Origin: an uncultured Lysobacter sp.
GTDB taxonomy: Bacteria > Pseudomonadota > Gammaproteobacteria > Xanthomonadales > Xanthomonadaceae
Reading direction: 5' to 3'
NCBI GenBank assembly: GCA_946480055.1
Contig: CAMLID010000001.1
Location: 124,001 to 188,000, forward strand
DNA length: 64,000 bases
Part shown: positions 34,469-43,995 of the stretch, piece after piece
Numbering within the stretch: position 1 is the first letter of the stretch
Layout: each line of letters begins with the position of its first letter
Notes under the pieces: model-generated
The model's database searches: none
The model's input: only the letters and a program-made list of their open reading frames with translations
Told to the model about the DNA's origin: nothing
Position numbers and translations under genes: made by a program

Positions 34469-35572
34469 ATGCCCCTAGCCCGCCTCCTGCTGTTGCTCGC
34501 CCTGGCCAGCCCGGCCGCGCTCGCCGCGCCCGACGACGGCGCACCCAGCGACGGCTGGCCCACGGCGCGCGCCGCCGACACCGTCTTCGAGCCGGCGCAG
34601 CTGAAGACGCTGGACGCCCGCCTCGGCGACGGCAGCCTCAAGCAGGTGACCAGCGTGATGGTGGTGCAGCGCGGTCAGCCGGTGTACGAGCGCTACTTCA
34701 ACGGCGCCGACGCCGGCACCCTGCACGACGTGCGCTCGGCGACCAAGAGCGTGACAGCGCTGCTGGTCGGGGCGGCCATCGACCGCGGTCTGCTGCCCGG
34801 CGTGCAGGACCGCGTCTACGACCGTTTCCCGGAGTTCACCGCCCGCCACGACCTCGACCCGCGCCTGCGCGCCACCACCCTGGCCGACCTGCTGACCATG
34901 AGCTCGCAATGGGAGTGCAACGACGAGAACCCGTTCTCCAGCGGCAACGAGGAACGCATGTACGTCACCGAACGCTGGCTCGACTTCGCCCTGGCGCTAC
35001 CGGTCAAGGGCTACGCGCCATGGATGCGCAAGCCCGCCGACAGCCCGCACGGGCGAGCGTTCGCGTATTGCACGGCCGGTTCCTTCGTCGCCGGTGCCGT
35101 GGTCGAACGCGCCGCCGGCAAACCGCTGGCGGAGTTCGCCGCGGAAACCTTGGAGCGGCCGCTGGGCATCGCCCGCAGCCAATGGAACCGCTCGCCCGAG
35201 GGTATCGGCATGGGCGGCGGCGGCACCCGCTACCGCACCCGTGATCTGGCCAAGTTCGGCCAGTTGGTGGTCGACCGCGGCCGCTGGCAGGGTCGTCAGG
35301 TGATTTCGGCCGACTACATCGCGGCGATGACCAGCGAGCAGGCGAAAGCCGACGACGACGCCGAGTACGGTTACCAGTGGTGGCGCATGCACTTCGACGT
35401 CGGCGGCCGCGACGTCGCGGCCTGGGCCATGTCCGGCAACGGCGGCAACTACGTGCTGGTGGTGCCGGAGCGGCAACTGGTGGCGGTGATCACCAGCACC
35501 GCCTACAACCAGCGCAACGGCCACACCCAGTCGCGCGAGATCTTCCGCGAGCTGCTGGCCGCACTGCGCTGA
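34469..35572 (+). CDS. Exported serine hydrolase (beta-lactamase-related)
   Basis: A 367-residue protein with a signal peptide (ARLLLLLALASPAALA). The nucleophile motif is RSATKSVTALLVG (Ser90, Lys93); AYCTAGSF occupies the Tyr-x-Asn position, and MSGNGGNYVLVVPE the KTG position. This set is nearer 6-aminohexanoate-dimer hydrolase and EstB-like esterases than true beta-lactamases. ATG at 34469 chosen for the signal; upstream Met codons are non-signal-like. Convergent with the TPR regulator: only 3 bases separate the stops. Confidence 0.85.
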   Translation: MPLARLLLLLALASPAALAAPDDGAPSDGWPTARAADTVFEPAQLKTLDARLGDGSLKQVTSVMVVQRGQPVYERYFNGADAGTLHDVRSATKSVTALLVGAAIDRGLLPGVQDRVYDRFPEFTARHDLDPRLRATTLADLLTMSSQWECNDENPFSSGNEERMYVTERWLDFALALPVKGYAPWMRKPADSPHGRAFAYCTAGSFVAGAVVERAAGKPLAEFAAETLERPLGIARSQWNRSPEGIGMGGGGTRYRTRDLAKFGQLVVDRGRWQGRQVISADYIAAMTSEQAKADDDAEYGYQWWRMHFDVGGRDVAAWAMSGNGGNYVLVVPERQLVAVITSTAYNQRNGHTQSREIFRELLAALR

Positions 35573-35575
35573 GGC

Positions 35576-37129
35576 TCAGGGCACGTCGGCCGGCTTCCAT
35601 GCGGCCGACGTCACCTGCGCGCGTTGCTTGGCGATGTCGGCGTCGATGCGTGCCAACACGTGGGCGTAGCCGGGGTCACCGCGCAGCGCCGCGAACAAGG
35701 GCGAGGCCTGCAGATAGGCGCGGTCGCGATAGCCGGCATCGATCGCCGCGCCCAGCGCGGCCACCGCAGCGGCCGGTTGCTGCCGCGCCAGTTCCAGCAT
35801 CGCCAGCTCCAGGTGCACGCCCGGCCACGGCGCGGGCTGCGTCGGCAACGGACGCAGCTCGGCGATGCGCCGGGCGATCCAGGCCGGCGTCGGTGCGGGT
35901 TCGGCGTAGAGCCCGTTGACGGTGAGTCCCAGCGAACTCTGCGGTCGCAGCCGCAGCGCTTGCGCGAACGCGGCCCGTGCCGTCGCGCGGTCGCCGCGCT
36001 GCAGGGCCAGTTCGCCTTGCAGCATGTACAGGTCCGGATGCGGCGTGCCGCGCGTCAGCGCCTCGGCCAGGGCAGCGGCGGCCTCGTCGTAGCGGCGCTC
36101 GCCGAACAGGCTTCGCGGCCAGGCGATGTTGGAGAACACGTTGTCGGGAAACAGACGGAAGTTGGTCTGATGGCGGCGGCGCGCGGCTTCGACGAAGCCG
36201 AGTAGTTCCAGTTCGCGCGCGACCTGCACATCGCGGAAACGTACCCGCGCCGGATCGCCGCGCAGCTGCATGTTGCCGCGCAAGGCGTCGGCGACCTTGC
36301 CCTGCTCCTGATACAGATACGCCAGCGAGGAGCGGGTGTTGTCGGCGTCCGGGTCCAGCTTCAGCGCGCGCTCGTAACCGGCCACGGCCGCACCGATGTC
36401 GCCCAGGCAGTCGTGCGCGTAGCCCAGCGCGGACCAGGCCTTGGCGCTGCCGCCGTCGCGGCGCAGCAACTGCCTGGCCAGGGCCAGGCCGCGCTCGGCG
36501 TCGTCGCGGCCGCCGTTGTACAGGCAGGTACGCGCACTGGACAGGCGGCTCAGGCCGAGCAGCGCCGAGGCGTCGTCAGGATCGGCGGCCAAGGCCTGCC
36601 GGTACAGCGCGATCGCGCGCTCGTTGTCGTCGGCTTGGCCGATGCCGGCGTAGTAGTCAGCGCGTGCTAGCAAGGGCGACTTCGGCGGCTGCGTCCCGTG
36701 CCGCCACCACAGTGCAGCGGCCGCAGCCATCGCGACCAGCACCGCAGCCCCCACCCATAGCCATCGCCTCCCGCTGGAGAGCGATGCTGCCTCGGCCGCC
36801 GCAGGCTCCGCGTCCGCCAACGCTTGCGGCACCGCACACAATTGATAGCCCTGCCCGCGCACCGAACGGATATAGCGCGGCGCGCGGCTGTCATCGCCCA
36901 GCGCCTGCCGCAGCAACTTGATGCGCTGGGTGATGGTCTCCTCGCTGACCACCGCCGGCGCCCACACTTCGCGCGCCAACTGATCGAAGCCCAGCACCCG
37001 GTCGCCGTGCGAGAGCAGGCAGGCGAACAGACGGAAGCTCAGCCCCGATACGTCCAGCGCCGCGCCCTCGCGTTCGACGCGTTGGCGCTGCAGGTCGACG
37101 GTGAGGTCCAGCAGTTGGAGTCGGGACAC
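35576..37129 (-). CDS. CadC/ToxR-like membrane regulator: wHTH, one TM, TPR
   Basis: A 517-residue transmembrane regulator. Residues 1-100 are an OmpR/PhoB-type winged helix (LSFRLFACLLSHGDRV, SEETITQRIKLLRQALGDD, RYIRSVRGQGYQL wing). A single membrane helix occurs at about residues 121-142 (WLWVGAAVLVAMAAAAALWW). The C-terminal ~370 residues are periplasmic TPR-like repeats (AIALYRQALAADPDDASALLGL, AAVAGYERALKLDPD). Such one-component regulators act directly from the membrane on DNA. No target is evident; the neighbouring serine hydrolases are candidates. Confidence 0.88.
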   Translation of the reverse strand: MSRLQLLDLTVDLQRQRVEREGAALDVSGLSFRLFACLLSHGDRVLGFDQLAREVWAPAVVSEETITQRIKLLRQALGDDSRAPRYIRSVRGQGYQLCAVPQALADAEPAAAEAASLSSGRRWLWVGAAVLVAMAAAAALWWRHGTQPPKSPLLARADYYAGIGQADDNERAIALYRQALAADPDDASALLGLSRLSSARTCLYNGGRDDAERGLALARQLLRRDGGSAKAWSALGYAHDCLGDIGAAVAGYERALKLDPDADNTRSSLAYLYQEQGKVADALRGNMQLRGDPARVRFRDVQVARELELLGFVEAARRRHQTNFRLFPDNVFSNIAWPRSLFGERRYDEAAAALAEALTRGTPHPDLYMLQGELALQRGDRATARAAFAQALRLRPQSSLGLTVNGLYAEPAPTPAWIARRIAELRPLPTQPAPWPGVHLELAMLELARQQPAAAVAALGAAIDAGYRDRAYLQASPLFAALRGDPGYAHVLARIDADIAKQRAQVTSAAWKPADVP

Positions 37130-37243
37130 GGGATGCGATGACGAAGCGGAGGGGCGCCGCAGGCGCGCGGCATCCGGCGATGCTACACGGCGCGCGCTGC
37201 CGTTGGCGCCGGCGCGGACGATCCCGGCCGCGATCGCGCAGCG

Positions 37244-37840
37244 CTAGCCTTCGCGACGCACGCGAAACACCACGCTGATGCGCGGCCCCTGAGCACGCCG
37301 AGTCTTGGGAATGCCGTGCTCGTGGCTGAGCTGGGACGCGTGGCTCATGCTCAGCAGGCTGCCCGGAGCCAGGTCCACGGCCAGGGTGTCGCGCGCGCCT
37401 CGCTGGGCCCGGATCAGCATGCGGCGCGGCGCGCCCAGCGAAACCAGCGTAATCGGGCGGCCGGGCAGCAGGGTAGGCAGCTTGTCGTGGTGCATGGCCA
37501 CACTGTCCCGGCCGTCGCGGTACAGGTTCATGCCGATGCGGTTGTACGGCGCCGGCACCTGGGCGCGCACCCGTTGCAGCATCTCCGCCAACGGCAGGGT
37601 ATCGGGCAGTTCCTGGGTGTCGTAGTGCGCCAGCAGGCGCGGCACGTCGACGATGCGTTCGTACATCGGCCGCTGCAGATGCGTCCAAGCGGCCCGCGCG
37701 TGCAGGATTTCGAACCACGCGTCCGCGGTGGCGGCGTCGACGAAGCCGGGCCAGTAGCGCACGCCGCCTTCGGCATCGTCCACCAGGGTCTGGCAGCCGG
37801 TCGCGAACAGGTCGTCGGCGTGGGCGCACAGCGCTTTCAT
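37244..37840 (-). CDS. AlkB-like 2-oxoglutarate/Fe(II) dioxygenase
   Basis: A 198-residue member of the AlkB/ALKBH2-3-like dioxygenases that oxidatively remove alkyl groups from DNA or RNA bases. N(104)LYRDGRDSVAMHHDK carries the first Fe ligands (His117 and Asp119), HEHGIPKT the third His (His175), and PRISVVFR the two Arg (187, 193) that bind 2-oxoglutarate. It starts 10 bases after the dnaE2 stop on the same strand, so it appears to be the last gene of the lexA-imuA-imuB-dnaE2 operon and would be SOS-induced with the mutagenesis genes. No signal peptide. Confidence 0.88.
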   Translation of the reverse strand: MKALCAHADDLFATGCQTLVDDAEGGVRYWPGFVDAATADAWFEILHARAAWTHLQRPMYERIVDVPRLLAHYDTQELPDTLPLAEMLQRVRAQVPAPYNRIGMNLYRDGRDSVAMHHDKLPTLLPGRPITLVSLGAPRRMLIRAQRGARDTLAVDLAPGSLLSMSHASQLSHEHGIPKTRRAQGPRISVVFRVRREG

Positions 37841-37850
37841 GTGGCGTCCT

Positions 37851-40800
37851 TCAATGGAAGTCGCGCGAGGACGTCTGCAGATCGCCCAGCAGATGGCTGA
37901 GGTCCTGCAGTTCGCGCGCGATCAGGTGCTGCACGCCGTCGACCTGCTCCCAGCGCCCGCGCACGGCGAGCAGGCGCGCCCCCAGCAGGGCCTTGCGCGA
38001 ACGCAGCGCCACGTCCTGCCACACCACCACGTTGACCATGCCGTGTTCGTCTTCGAGGGTGACGAAGATGGTGCCGCCGGCCGTGGCCGGACGTTGGCGT
38101 TGAGTGACGATGCCGGCCGCGTGCACACCACGCCCATGCCGCTGTTCGCGCAACTGGCGCGAGTCCATCACCCGGTGCTGTCGCAAACGTTTGCGCAGCA
38201 GCGCCATCGGATGCGTGCGCAGGGTCAGGCCGACGGCGCGGTAATCGGACAGCACATCCTCGCCCTGGGTCGGTGCAGGCAGCTCGATGACATCCTCGTC
38301 CGGACTGTCCGGCAGCAAGGGACGCTGGCGCTCGATACCGGCCACCGCCCAGCGCGCGGCATGGCGATGCCCGGCCAGACTCTGCAAGGCGCCGGCTTCG
38401 GCCAGTGCGTGACGCGCCTTCTCGTCCAGGCCGGCGCGCAGGCACAGGTCGCGCACGTCGGCGAACGGCGCTTGCGCGCGCGCGGCGACGAGCGCGCGCG
38501 CCATCGTTTCCGACAGACCGCTTACCTGGCGCAGCCCCAGACGCATCGCTGCCTGTCCGCGGTCGTCTAGGTCAACGCGATGCCCGCCGCCTTCCAAGGT
38601 GTTGTCCCAGTCGCTGCAGGTCGCATCCACCGGGCGCACTTCCACGCCGGCACGCTTGCCGCGGCCGCGTCGCGCGTCCTGCACGATCTCGCTGGGCGAA
38701 TAGAAGCCCATCGGCTGGGCGTTGAGCAGTGCGCAGGCGAAGGCCGCCGGTTCGTGGCGTTTCATCCAGCAGCTGATGTAGACCAGTTTGGCGAACGAGG
38801 CCGCGTGGCTCTGCGGAAAACCGTAGGAGCCGAAGCCCTTGATCTGTTCGAAGATCTGATCGATGAAAGCCGAGGAATACCCCTTCTCCTCCATCAGGGC
38901 GCGAATGCGCTCGCGATGCGGCTCCATGTCCCCGCCCCGGCCCCAGGCCGCCATCGAACGGCGCAGGTGGTCGGCCTGCTCCGGCGTGTAGCCGGCATGG
39001 ATCACCAGCTCCATCACCTGCTCCTGGAACAGCGGGATGCCCAGGGTCTTGCCGAGGATGTCCTCGATGCCTGCCGAGGGGTAGACCACCGGCTCCTTGC
39101 CCTGCCGGCGCCGCAGATAGGGATGCACCATCCCGCCCTGGATGGGACCGGGCCGGACGATGGCCACTTCCACCACCAGGTCGTAGAAGTTCTCCGGCTT
39201 CAGCCGCGGCAGCATGCTCATCTGCGCGCGCGATTCGATCTGGAACACGCCGATCGTGTCGGCGGCCTGGATCAGTTCGTAGGTCGGCCCGTCGCCCGGC
39301 GGCAGGCGCGCTATGTCCAGGCGATAGCCGCGGTGGCGTTCGATCAGGTCCACCGCCTTGCGGATGCAGGTCAGCATGCCCAGCGCCAGGCAGTCGACCT
39401 TCAGCAGCCTCATGGTTTCCAGATCGTCCTTGTCCCACTGGATGATGGTGCGATCGTCCATGGCCGCGTTCTCCACCGGCACCACCGTGCTCAGGGGCGC
39501 ATCGCTGATGACGAAGCCGCCGACGTGTTGCGAGAGGTGGCGCGGATGGCCGCGCAGCTGCGAGGTCACCGCCAGCACGCGCCGGATCAGCGGGTTGTCC
39601 GGGTCGAAACCGGCCTCGCGCAGACGTTGCTCCATCGGCGTCTCGCCGTTGCCCCAGCCGTAGCACTCGGCCAGCAGCGCGATCTGGTCCGGCGGCAGCC
39701 CGAAGGCCTTGGCCACGTCGCGCACCGCGCTCTTGCCGCGGTAGCGGATCACCGTGGCGGCCAGCGCGGCGCGCTCGCGACCGTACTTGGCGTACACGTA
39801 CTGCAGCACTTCCTCGCGCCGTTCGTGTTCGAAGTCGACGTCGATGTCGGGCGGCTCACCGCGTTCCCTGGACAGAAAGCGCGCCATCAGCAGCCGGCTC
39901 TCGGTCGGATTGACCGCGGTGATACCCAGCGCGTAGCACACCGCCGAGTTGGCCGACGAGCCGCGGCCCTGGCAGAGGATGTTGAGCGATCGGGCGTGGC
40001 GGACGATGTCCTCCACGGTCAGGAAGAAGGCCTCGTACTTGAGCTCGGCGATCAGCTCCAGCTCGCCGTCGATCTGCGCGACGACCGACGCCGGCGTGCC
40101 CTCCGGCCAGCGATCGCGCATGCCGGTCTCGGTCAAGGCGCGCAGCCAGGTACTGGGCGTATGCCCTTCCGGCACCAGTTCGGCCGGATAGGCGTAGCGC
40201 ACCTCATCCATGCGGAAACGGCAACGGCGCGCGAGCTGGACGGCGGCGGCCAGCAGCTCGGACGGATAGATGTTGCCCAGCGCGCGACGCGTGCGCAGAT
40301 GGCGTTCGCCGTTGCGGAACAGCTGCGCGCCGCAATCGGCCAGCGGTGTGTTGTGGCGGATCGCGGTCATGGTGTCCTGCAGTACGCGCTGGCGGCGCAG
40401 ATCCATATGCACGTCGCCGGCCGCCACCGGCGTCAGGTCCAAGTCCGCCGCCAGCTCCAGCAGCGATTGCAGACGCGCGGCATCGTCTTCTTCGCGGCGC
40501 AGTTCCACCTCCAGGAAAGCGCGATCGCCGAGCAACGTGCGCAGCCAGTGTCCCTGCGCGGCGTCCGGCACGCTGGCCGGCAGCCACAGCGCGAACACGC
40601 CCGCTTCGCCGTCGCCCAACACCTGTTCCAGATCCTGCCGGGTCAGGTGGTACGCGCCCTTCGGCGCCGCACGGCGCGCGAGGGTGATCAGCCGGCACAA
40701 CTGGGTGTAGCCCGCCTGGGTTTCCACCAGCAGCACCAGCTTCAGTCCGCAGTGCAGAGAAAACTCGCTGCCTACGATCAGATTCAATCCGGTCGCCCGC

Positions 40801-41093
40801 GAGGCCTCCAGCGCACGCACGATGCCGGCCAGCGAGCACTCGTCGGTGATCGCCAGCGCTTCGTAACCGCAGTCCGCGGCGCGTGCGAACAAGTCCTCGG
40901 CGCTGGACGCGCCGCGCAGGAAGGAGAAGTCCGACAGGCAGTGCAACTCGGCATAGGCGGGTAGATCGCCGTCACCGTCGGCATCGTCGTTGGCCGCATG
41001 CAGGCGCAACCGGTGTGCGACTTCCCAGGCGCGCGGCGGACGCCCGCCCGGCGTGTCGCGGTCGACGCCGTTCACGGCATTGTCCCAGCTCAT
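37851..41093 (-). CDS. dnaE2: Error-prone DNA polymerase III alpha-type subunit DnaE2
   Basis: A 1080-residue C-family translesion polymerase that works with ImuA and ImuB in damage-induced mutagenesis. The PHP domain begins [36 protein letters not shown] and [16 protein letters not shown] lie in the polymerase palm and fingers; [16 protein letters not shown] is near the end of the palm/thumb; the C-terminal OB-fold segment follows at about 980 onward. The ATG at 41093 overlaps the imuB stop as ATGA (41090-41093), and the frame continues upstream as antisense-like sequence only. Part of the LexA-controlled operon. Confidence 0.95.
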   Translation of the reverse strand: MSWDNAVNGVDRDTPGGRPPRAWEVAHRLRLHAANDDADGDGDLPAYAELHCLSDFSFLRGASSAEDLFARAADCGYEALAITDECSLAGIVRALEASRATGLNLIVGSEFSLHCGLKLVLLVETQAGYTQLCRLITLARRAAPKGAYHLTRQDLEQVLGDGEAGVFALWLPASVPDAAQGHWLRTLLGDRAFLEVELRREEDDAARLQSLLELAADLDLTPVAAGDVHMDLRRQRVLQDTMTAIRHNTPLADCGAQLFRNGERHLRTRRALGNIYPSELLAAAVQLARRCRFRMDEVRYAYPAELVPEGHTPSTWLRALTETGMRDRWPEGTPASVVAQIDGELELIAELKYEAFFLTVEDIVRHARSLNILCQGRGSSANSAVCYALGITAVNPTESRLLMARFLSRERGEPPDIDVDFEHERREEVLQYVYAKYGRERAALAATVIRYRGKSAVRDVAKAFGLPPDQIALLAECYGWGNGETPMEQRLREAGFDPDNPLIRRVLAVTSQLRGHPRHLSQHVGGFVISDAPLSTVVPVENAAMDDRTIIQWDKDDLETMRLLKVDCLALGMLTCIRKAVDLIERHRGYRLDIARLPPGDGPTYELIQAADTIGVFQIESRAQMSMLPRLKPENFYDLVVEVAIVRPGPIQGGMVHPYLRRRQGKEPVVYPSAGIEDILGKTLGIPLFQEQVMELVIHAGYTPEQADHLRRSMAAWGRGGDMEPHRERIRALMEEKGYSSAFIDQIFEQIKGFGSYGFPQSHAASFAKLVYISCWMKRHEPAAFACALLNAQPMGFYSPSEIVQDARRGRGKRAGVEVRPVDATCSDWDNTLEGGGHRVDLDDRGQAAMRLGLRQVSGLSETMARALVAARAQAPFADVRDLCLRAGLDEKARHALAEAGALQSLAGHRHAARWAVAGIERQRPLLPDSPDEDVIELPAPTQGEDVLSDYRAVGLTLRTHPMALLRKRLRQHRVMDSRQLREQRHGRGVHAAGIVTQRQRPATAGGTIFVTLEDEHGMVNVVVWQDVALRSRKALLGARLLAVRGRWEQVDGVQHLIARELQDLSHLLGDLQTSSRDFH

Positions 41094-42508
41094 GCGAACC
41101 ACCCGTGCAGCATCCAGCCTTCGCGCTCGCCCGGCGGCGCGTACGCCCAGGCGCGCTGGCCGCGACCGGTCTCCAGCAGGTAGTAATCGCGGCGCGCGTC
41201 GGCGCCGTCCCACCAGCCGCTTTCCAGCCGCTCCGGGCCGGACACGATGCGCAGCTGCGGATCGCGCAGCGGGATCGGCTGCGGCAACAGCCACAGCGGT
41301 CGCGGCGGTCGCGCGGGCGCGCTGCCGATGCGGGTCTCGTCGCCGTCCACGCGTCGCCAGGCGCGTTCCGGGCGCGGGTCGCCGGAGGGCGTCACGCGGT
41401 ACACCGCCTCATCGCCCAGGCGCGCGCGCAAACGTTCGCGCAACTGCGGCCAAGGCTGGGTCTGCTGCGCGCGCAGGTCGAACAGATCGCGCGAAGCCGG
41501 CACGAACGGCGGCAGTTCGCGCGCCAGCAGGCGCAGCGCCACCACCGGCTGCGGAATCTGCACCCGCTCCAGACGATTGCGGGTGAGCTCGAACAGCATC
41601 GCCGGCTCGCGCTCGGAGGCCAGCAGGCCGACCTCGACATCGGTGTGCGCGCCCTCATGCTCCAGGCGCAGCACGAAGCGCTGCACGCCGCCGTCGCGGA
41701 TCGACAGATAGGTGCACAGGTCGCCGATCAGACGCCGCAGCGGGAACAGCAGCGCCATGTGGCTTTCCACTTCGTAGCCCAGCTCCACCCGCGCATCGAA
41801 GTGGTCCGGCGGAGCGTAGTAAGCCAGCGGATCGTCGGCCTGCCCGTACAAACGGTCCAGATGCTCCAGCAACGGCAGACCGAAACGGCGGCGCAGGCTG
41901 TCGCGCGGCAAATTGCGCAAGCTGCGCAGGTCGCGCACGCCCATGCGCTGCAGACGCTCGCCGTCGCCATCGGGCAGACGTGCGCGCCGCACCGGCACGC
42001 GATCCAGGTAATCGGCCATCGCACCCGGGTGCGGCAAGGCCAGGCCATCGCTGAGACCTGCCAGTACGTGCGCCGCCCGCGGCGTCGGGGCCAGCGCGAT
42101 GCGGTGGTTGAAGCCGAGCGCGGCGAGCTCTTCGCGCAGCCTCGCTTCGATGCGCGGCCACGGCCCCAGCAAGCGGAAGCTCGCGCGCACTTCCAGCACG
42201 ATGCAACCCGGCCATTGCGCGCTGACCAGGGAGCTGTGGCGGTAGGCCCATGCGGCCAGGAAACGTTGCCAGCGCGCCTCGGCCTGCGGCTCGTATTCCA
42301 CCATCGAGAATTCCGGCAGCAAGGCGTGAGCGGCGGTCAGGCGCATGCCCGGACGCAAGCCGGCCTCGGCGGCGCTGGCGTTCACTGCATGCAGGCTGCG
42401 CAACTGCGCCGGCCCGGCGACCAGGGCCAGCGGCGGGTCGGGATCAGGCAAACGCCGGAGGACGGCGTCCAGTGCCAGCTGCGGCAGCAGTATGCAGGCC
42501 CACAACAT
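41090..42508 (-). CDS. imuB: ImuB, Y-family polymerase-like subunit of the mutasome
   Basis: A 472-residue DinB-like protein. The N-terminus [19 protein letters not shown] replaces the catalytic DxD of true Y-family polymerases, as in other ImuB proteins, so it is a non-catalytic adapter. Helix-hairpin-helix-like [17 protein letters not shown] and the little-finger region are recognisable. [12 protein letters not shown] near residue 420 may be the beta-clamp-binding motif; clamp recruitment is the known role of ImuB. It starts 9 bases after the imuA stop and its stop overlaps dnaE2. Confidence 0.92.
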   Translation of the reverse strand: MLWACILLPQLALDAVLRRLPDPDPPLALVAGPAQLRSLHAVNASAAEAGLRPGMRLTAAHALLPEFSMVEYEPQAEARWQRFLAAWAYRHSSLVSAQWPGCIVLEVRASFRLLGPWPRIEARLREELAALGFNHRIALAPTPRAAHVLAGLSDGLALPHPGAMADYLDRVPVRRARLPDGDGERLQRMGVRDLRSLRNLPRDSLRRRFGLPLLEHLDRLYGQADDPLAYYAPPDHFDARVELGYEVESHMALLFPLRRLIGDLCTYLSIRDGGVQRFVLRLEHEGAHTDVEVGLLASEREPAMLFELTRNRLERVQIPQPVVALRLLARELPPFVPASRDLFDLRAQQTQPWPQLRERLRARLGDEAVYRVTPSGDPRPERAWRRVDGDETRIGSAPARPPRPLWLLPQPIPLRDPQLRIVSGPERLESGWWDGADARRDYYLLETGRGQRAWAYAPPGEREGWMLHGWFA

Positions 42509-42517
42509 GCGCGCGCC

Positions 42518-43144
42518 TCACGCCGTGCCCGGTGCGTAGGTCTGCGCGGGCGCGGGACCGCCGCGGCATTTACGCACGTGCCAAGCGTCCCTGCCCTGCG
42601 CATCGCGCGCGTACTCCACCCGCAAGGCGGCAGGCGACGGGTTGGCCGCGTGCTTGCGATCGCGCAGGGCGAAGCCCAGGCAATCGCCGCTGTCGGCGGC
42701 TACCTGCAAGCGGCGCAAGGCGGGCGCATCGGCATGCAATGGCCAACCGATCACCGCCGCACAGGCGCCGCTGCGCAGGCATTGTTCGAACGCCCACAAG
42801 GCGTCTCGCGACGAGGCGTCGACGATCTGCAGCGCCGCCAGTTCCACACCGGCCGCCTGCCACGCCGGCGCATACGGCAGATAGGGCGGCGCGATCAGCG
42901 CCACCGTGCCGCCGGCCTGGGTCATGCGCACCAGGGTGGGCATCAGCAAGGACAACTCGCCCACGCCATCGGCCGGCAGCAGCAGTTCGGTCAGTGCGCG
43001 GCGCGGCCAGCCGCGTTGCGGCAACAGCGCGTCCAAGGCCGCATGGCCGGAGGGTTCGCCCTCGGCGGCGATGCTCGCGCTGCGCCCGGCGTGCCACAGT
43101 GTCTGCGCGGCCAGCAGGGTTTCGATGGCGACCACGGCGCCCAT
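42518..43144 (-). CDS. imuA: ImuA, RecA-like accessory subunit of the mutasome
   Basis: A 208-residue RecA-fold-like protein: GWPRRALTELLLPADGVGELSLLMPTL aligns with the position of the P-loop, but the canonical GxxGxGK(T/S) is missing, as in most ImuA proteins. LALRDRK and RVEYARD are seen later. It is required with ImuB for DnaE2 mutagenesis. The ATG at 43144 lies 1 base past the lexA stop; both are minus strand. Confidence 0.88.
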   Translation of the reverse strand: MGAVVAIETLLAAQTLWHAGRSASIAAEGEPSGHAALDALLPQRGWPRRALTELLLPADGVGELSLLMPTLVRMTQAGGTVALIAPPYLPYAPAWQAAGVELAALQIVDASSRDALWAFEQCLRSGACAAVIGWPLHADAPALRRLQVAADSGDCLGFALRDRKHAANPSPAALRVEYARDAQGRDAWHVRKCRGGPAPAQTYAPGTA

Positions 43145-43145
43145 C

Positions 43146-43754
43146 TCAGCCCAGCCGCACCAGGCCGCAGTAGACGCCTTCGATGGCGAAGTCCTGCCCC
43201 GCTTCCACCTCGATCGGCGCATGCGCGGGATTGCGCGGCAGCAGGCGGATCTGCCGGCGCGTACGCTGCAGGCGTTTGATGGTCAACTCGCCGTCGATGC
43301 GTGCGACCACCGTCTGTCCGTCGCGCGCGTCGTTGGTGCGATGCACGCCGACCAGGTCGCCGTCCAGGATGCCGTCGTCGATCATCGAATCGCCCTGCAC
43401 CTTCAGCAGGTAATCCGGCGCCGGCGAGAACAGGCGGCGGTCCAGCCACAGTTGCTGGTCCAGGCCGATGTCCGCACCGATCGGCGTACCCGCCGCGACC
43501 CGGCCCAGGACCGCCAGGGGCAGCACGTCGGCGCCGCCGCCGGGCAGGCGCAAACCGCGTTTCTGGCCCGGTGCCAGCGCCAGCCAGCCGTCGGCGACCA
43601 GCGCCTGCACGTGCTTCTGGGCGGCATTGCGCGAGGCGAAACCGAAGGCGGCGGCGATCTCGGCCAGGCTGGGCGCGCGCCCGGACGCCAGTTCCCGGCG
43701 CAAAAAGGCCAGCACGGCGGCGCGTTGCGGCGGCAGGGAGTCGATAGCATCCAT
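43146..43754 (-). CDS. lexA: LexA repressor (second, mutasome-linked LexA)
   Basis: A 202-residue SOS repressor. Winged HTH in residues 6-70 (AFLRRELASGRAPSLAEIAAAFGF, AQKHVQALVADGWL), Ala88-Gly89 cleavage site in RVAAGTPI, Ser123 in GDSM and Lys160 in ELTIKR form the self-cleavage dyad. It is coupled to imuA-imuB-dnaE2, which is the LexA2 arrangement known in xanthomonads and pseudomonads, where a separate housekeeping LexA exists. The perfect palindrome 2-19 bases before the start implies autorepression and control of the whole operon. Confidence 0.93.
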   Translation of the reverse strand: MDAIDSLPPQRAAVLAFLRRELASGRAPSLAEIAAAFGFASRNAAQKHVQALVADGWLALAPGQKRGLRLPGGGADVLPLAVLGRVAAGTPIGADIGLDQQLWLDRRLFSPAPDYLLKVQGDSMIDDGILDGDLVGVHRTNDARDGQTVVARIDGELTIKRLQRTRRQIRLLPRNPAHAPIEVEAGQDFAIEGVYCGLVRLG

Positions 43755-43755
43755 A

Positions 43756-43773
43756 GGTGTACATTTGTACACC
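43756..43773 (-). promoter_or_regulatory. LexA box, GTAC-N4-GTAC type
   Basis: GGTGTACATTTGTACACC is an 18-bp palindrome (8-bp arms, TT centre) ending one base before the lexA ATG on the minus strand. The core GTAC-N4-GTAC matches the LexA2 operator type described in Pseudomonas putida rather than the E. coli CTGT-N8-ACAG box. It overlaps the translation start region, so it would block elongation or initiation of lexA-imuA-imuB-dnaE2-alkB. Confidence 0.85.
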
Positions 43774-43995
43774 CATTGGTCGCAAGAGGCGAGACCCGCG
43801 CACGCCCGCCCGTCGGGCCGCAATCCGCCTGCGCATCCCCGTCCGGGCGGCCCCATCCCGCCTCGCCCTCGCCCTGTCGCAAGGGGCCCTAGGGGCGGTT
43901 TACGGCCGCCCTGACCCATGAAACACTCGCGCCGCCGCCCAGCGCGGCCGTCGCCGGGGAGGCGACGCAGGGGTGCAATCACACAGGGGAACCAT

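Noticed and set aside
38580..40964. Plus-strand open frame of 794 codons antisense to dnaE2
   Set aside because: GC-rich antisense frame; the composition is low-complexity Arg/His/Gln and the sense strand has a complete DnaE2.
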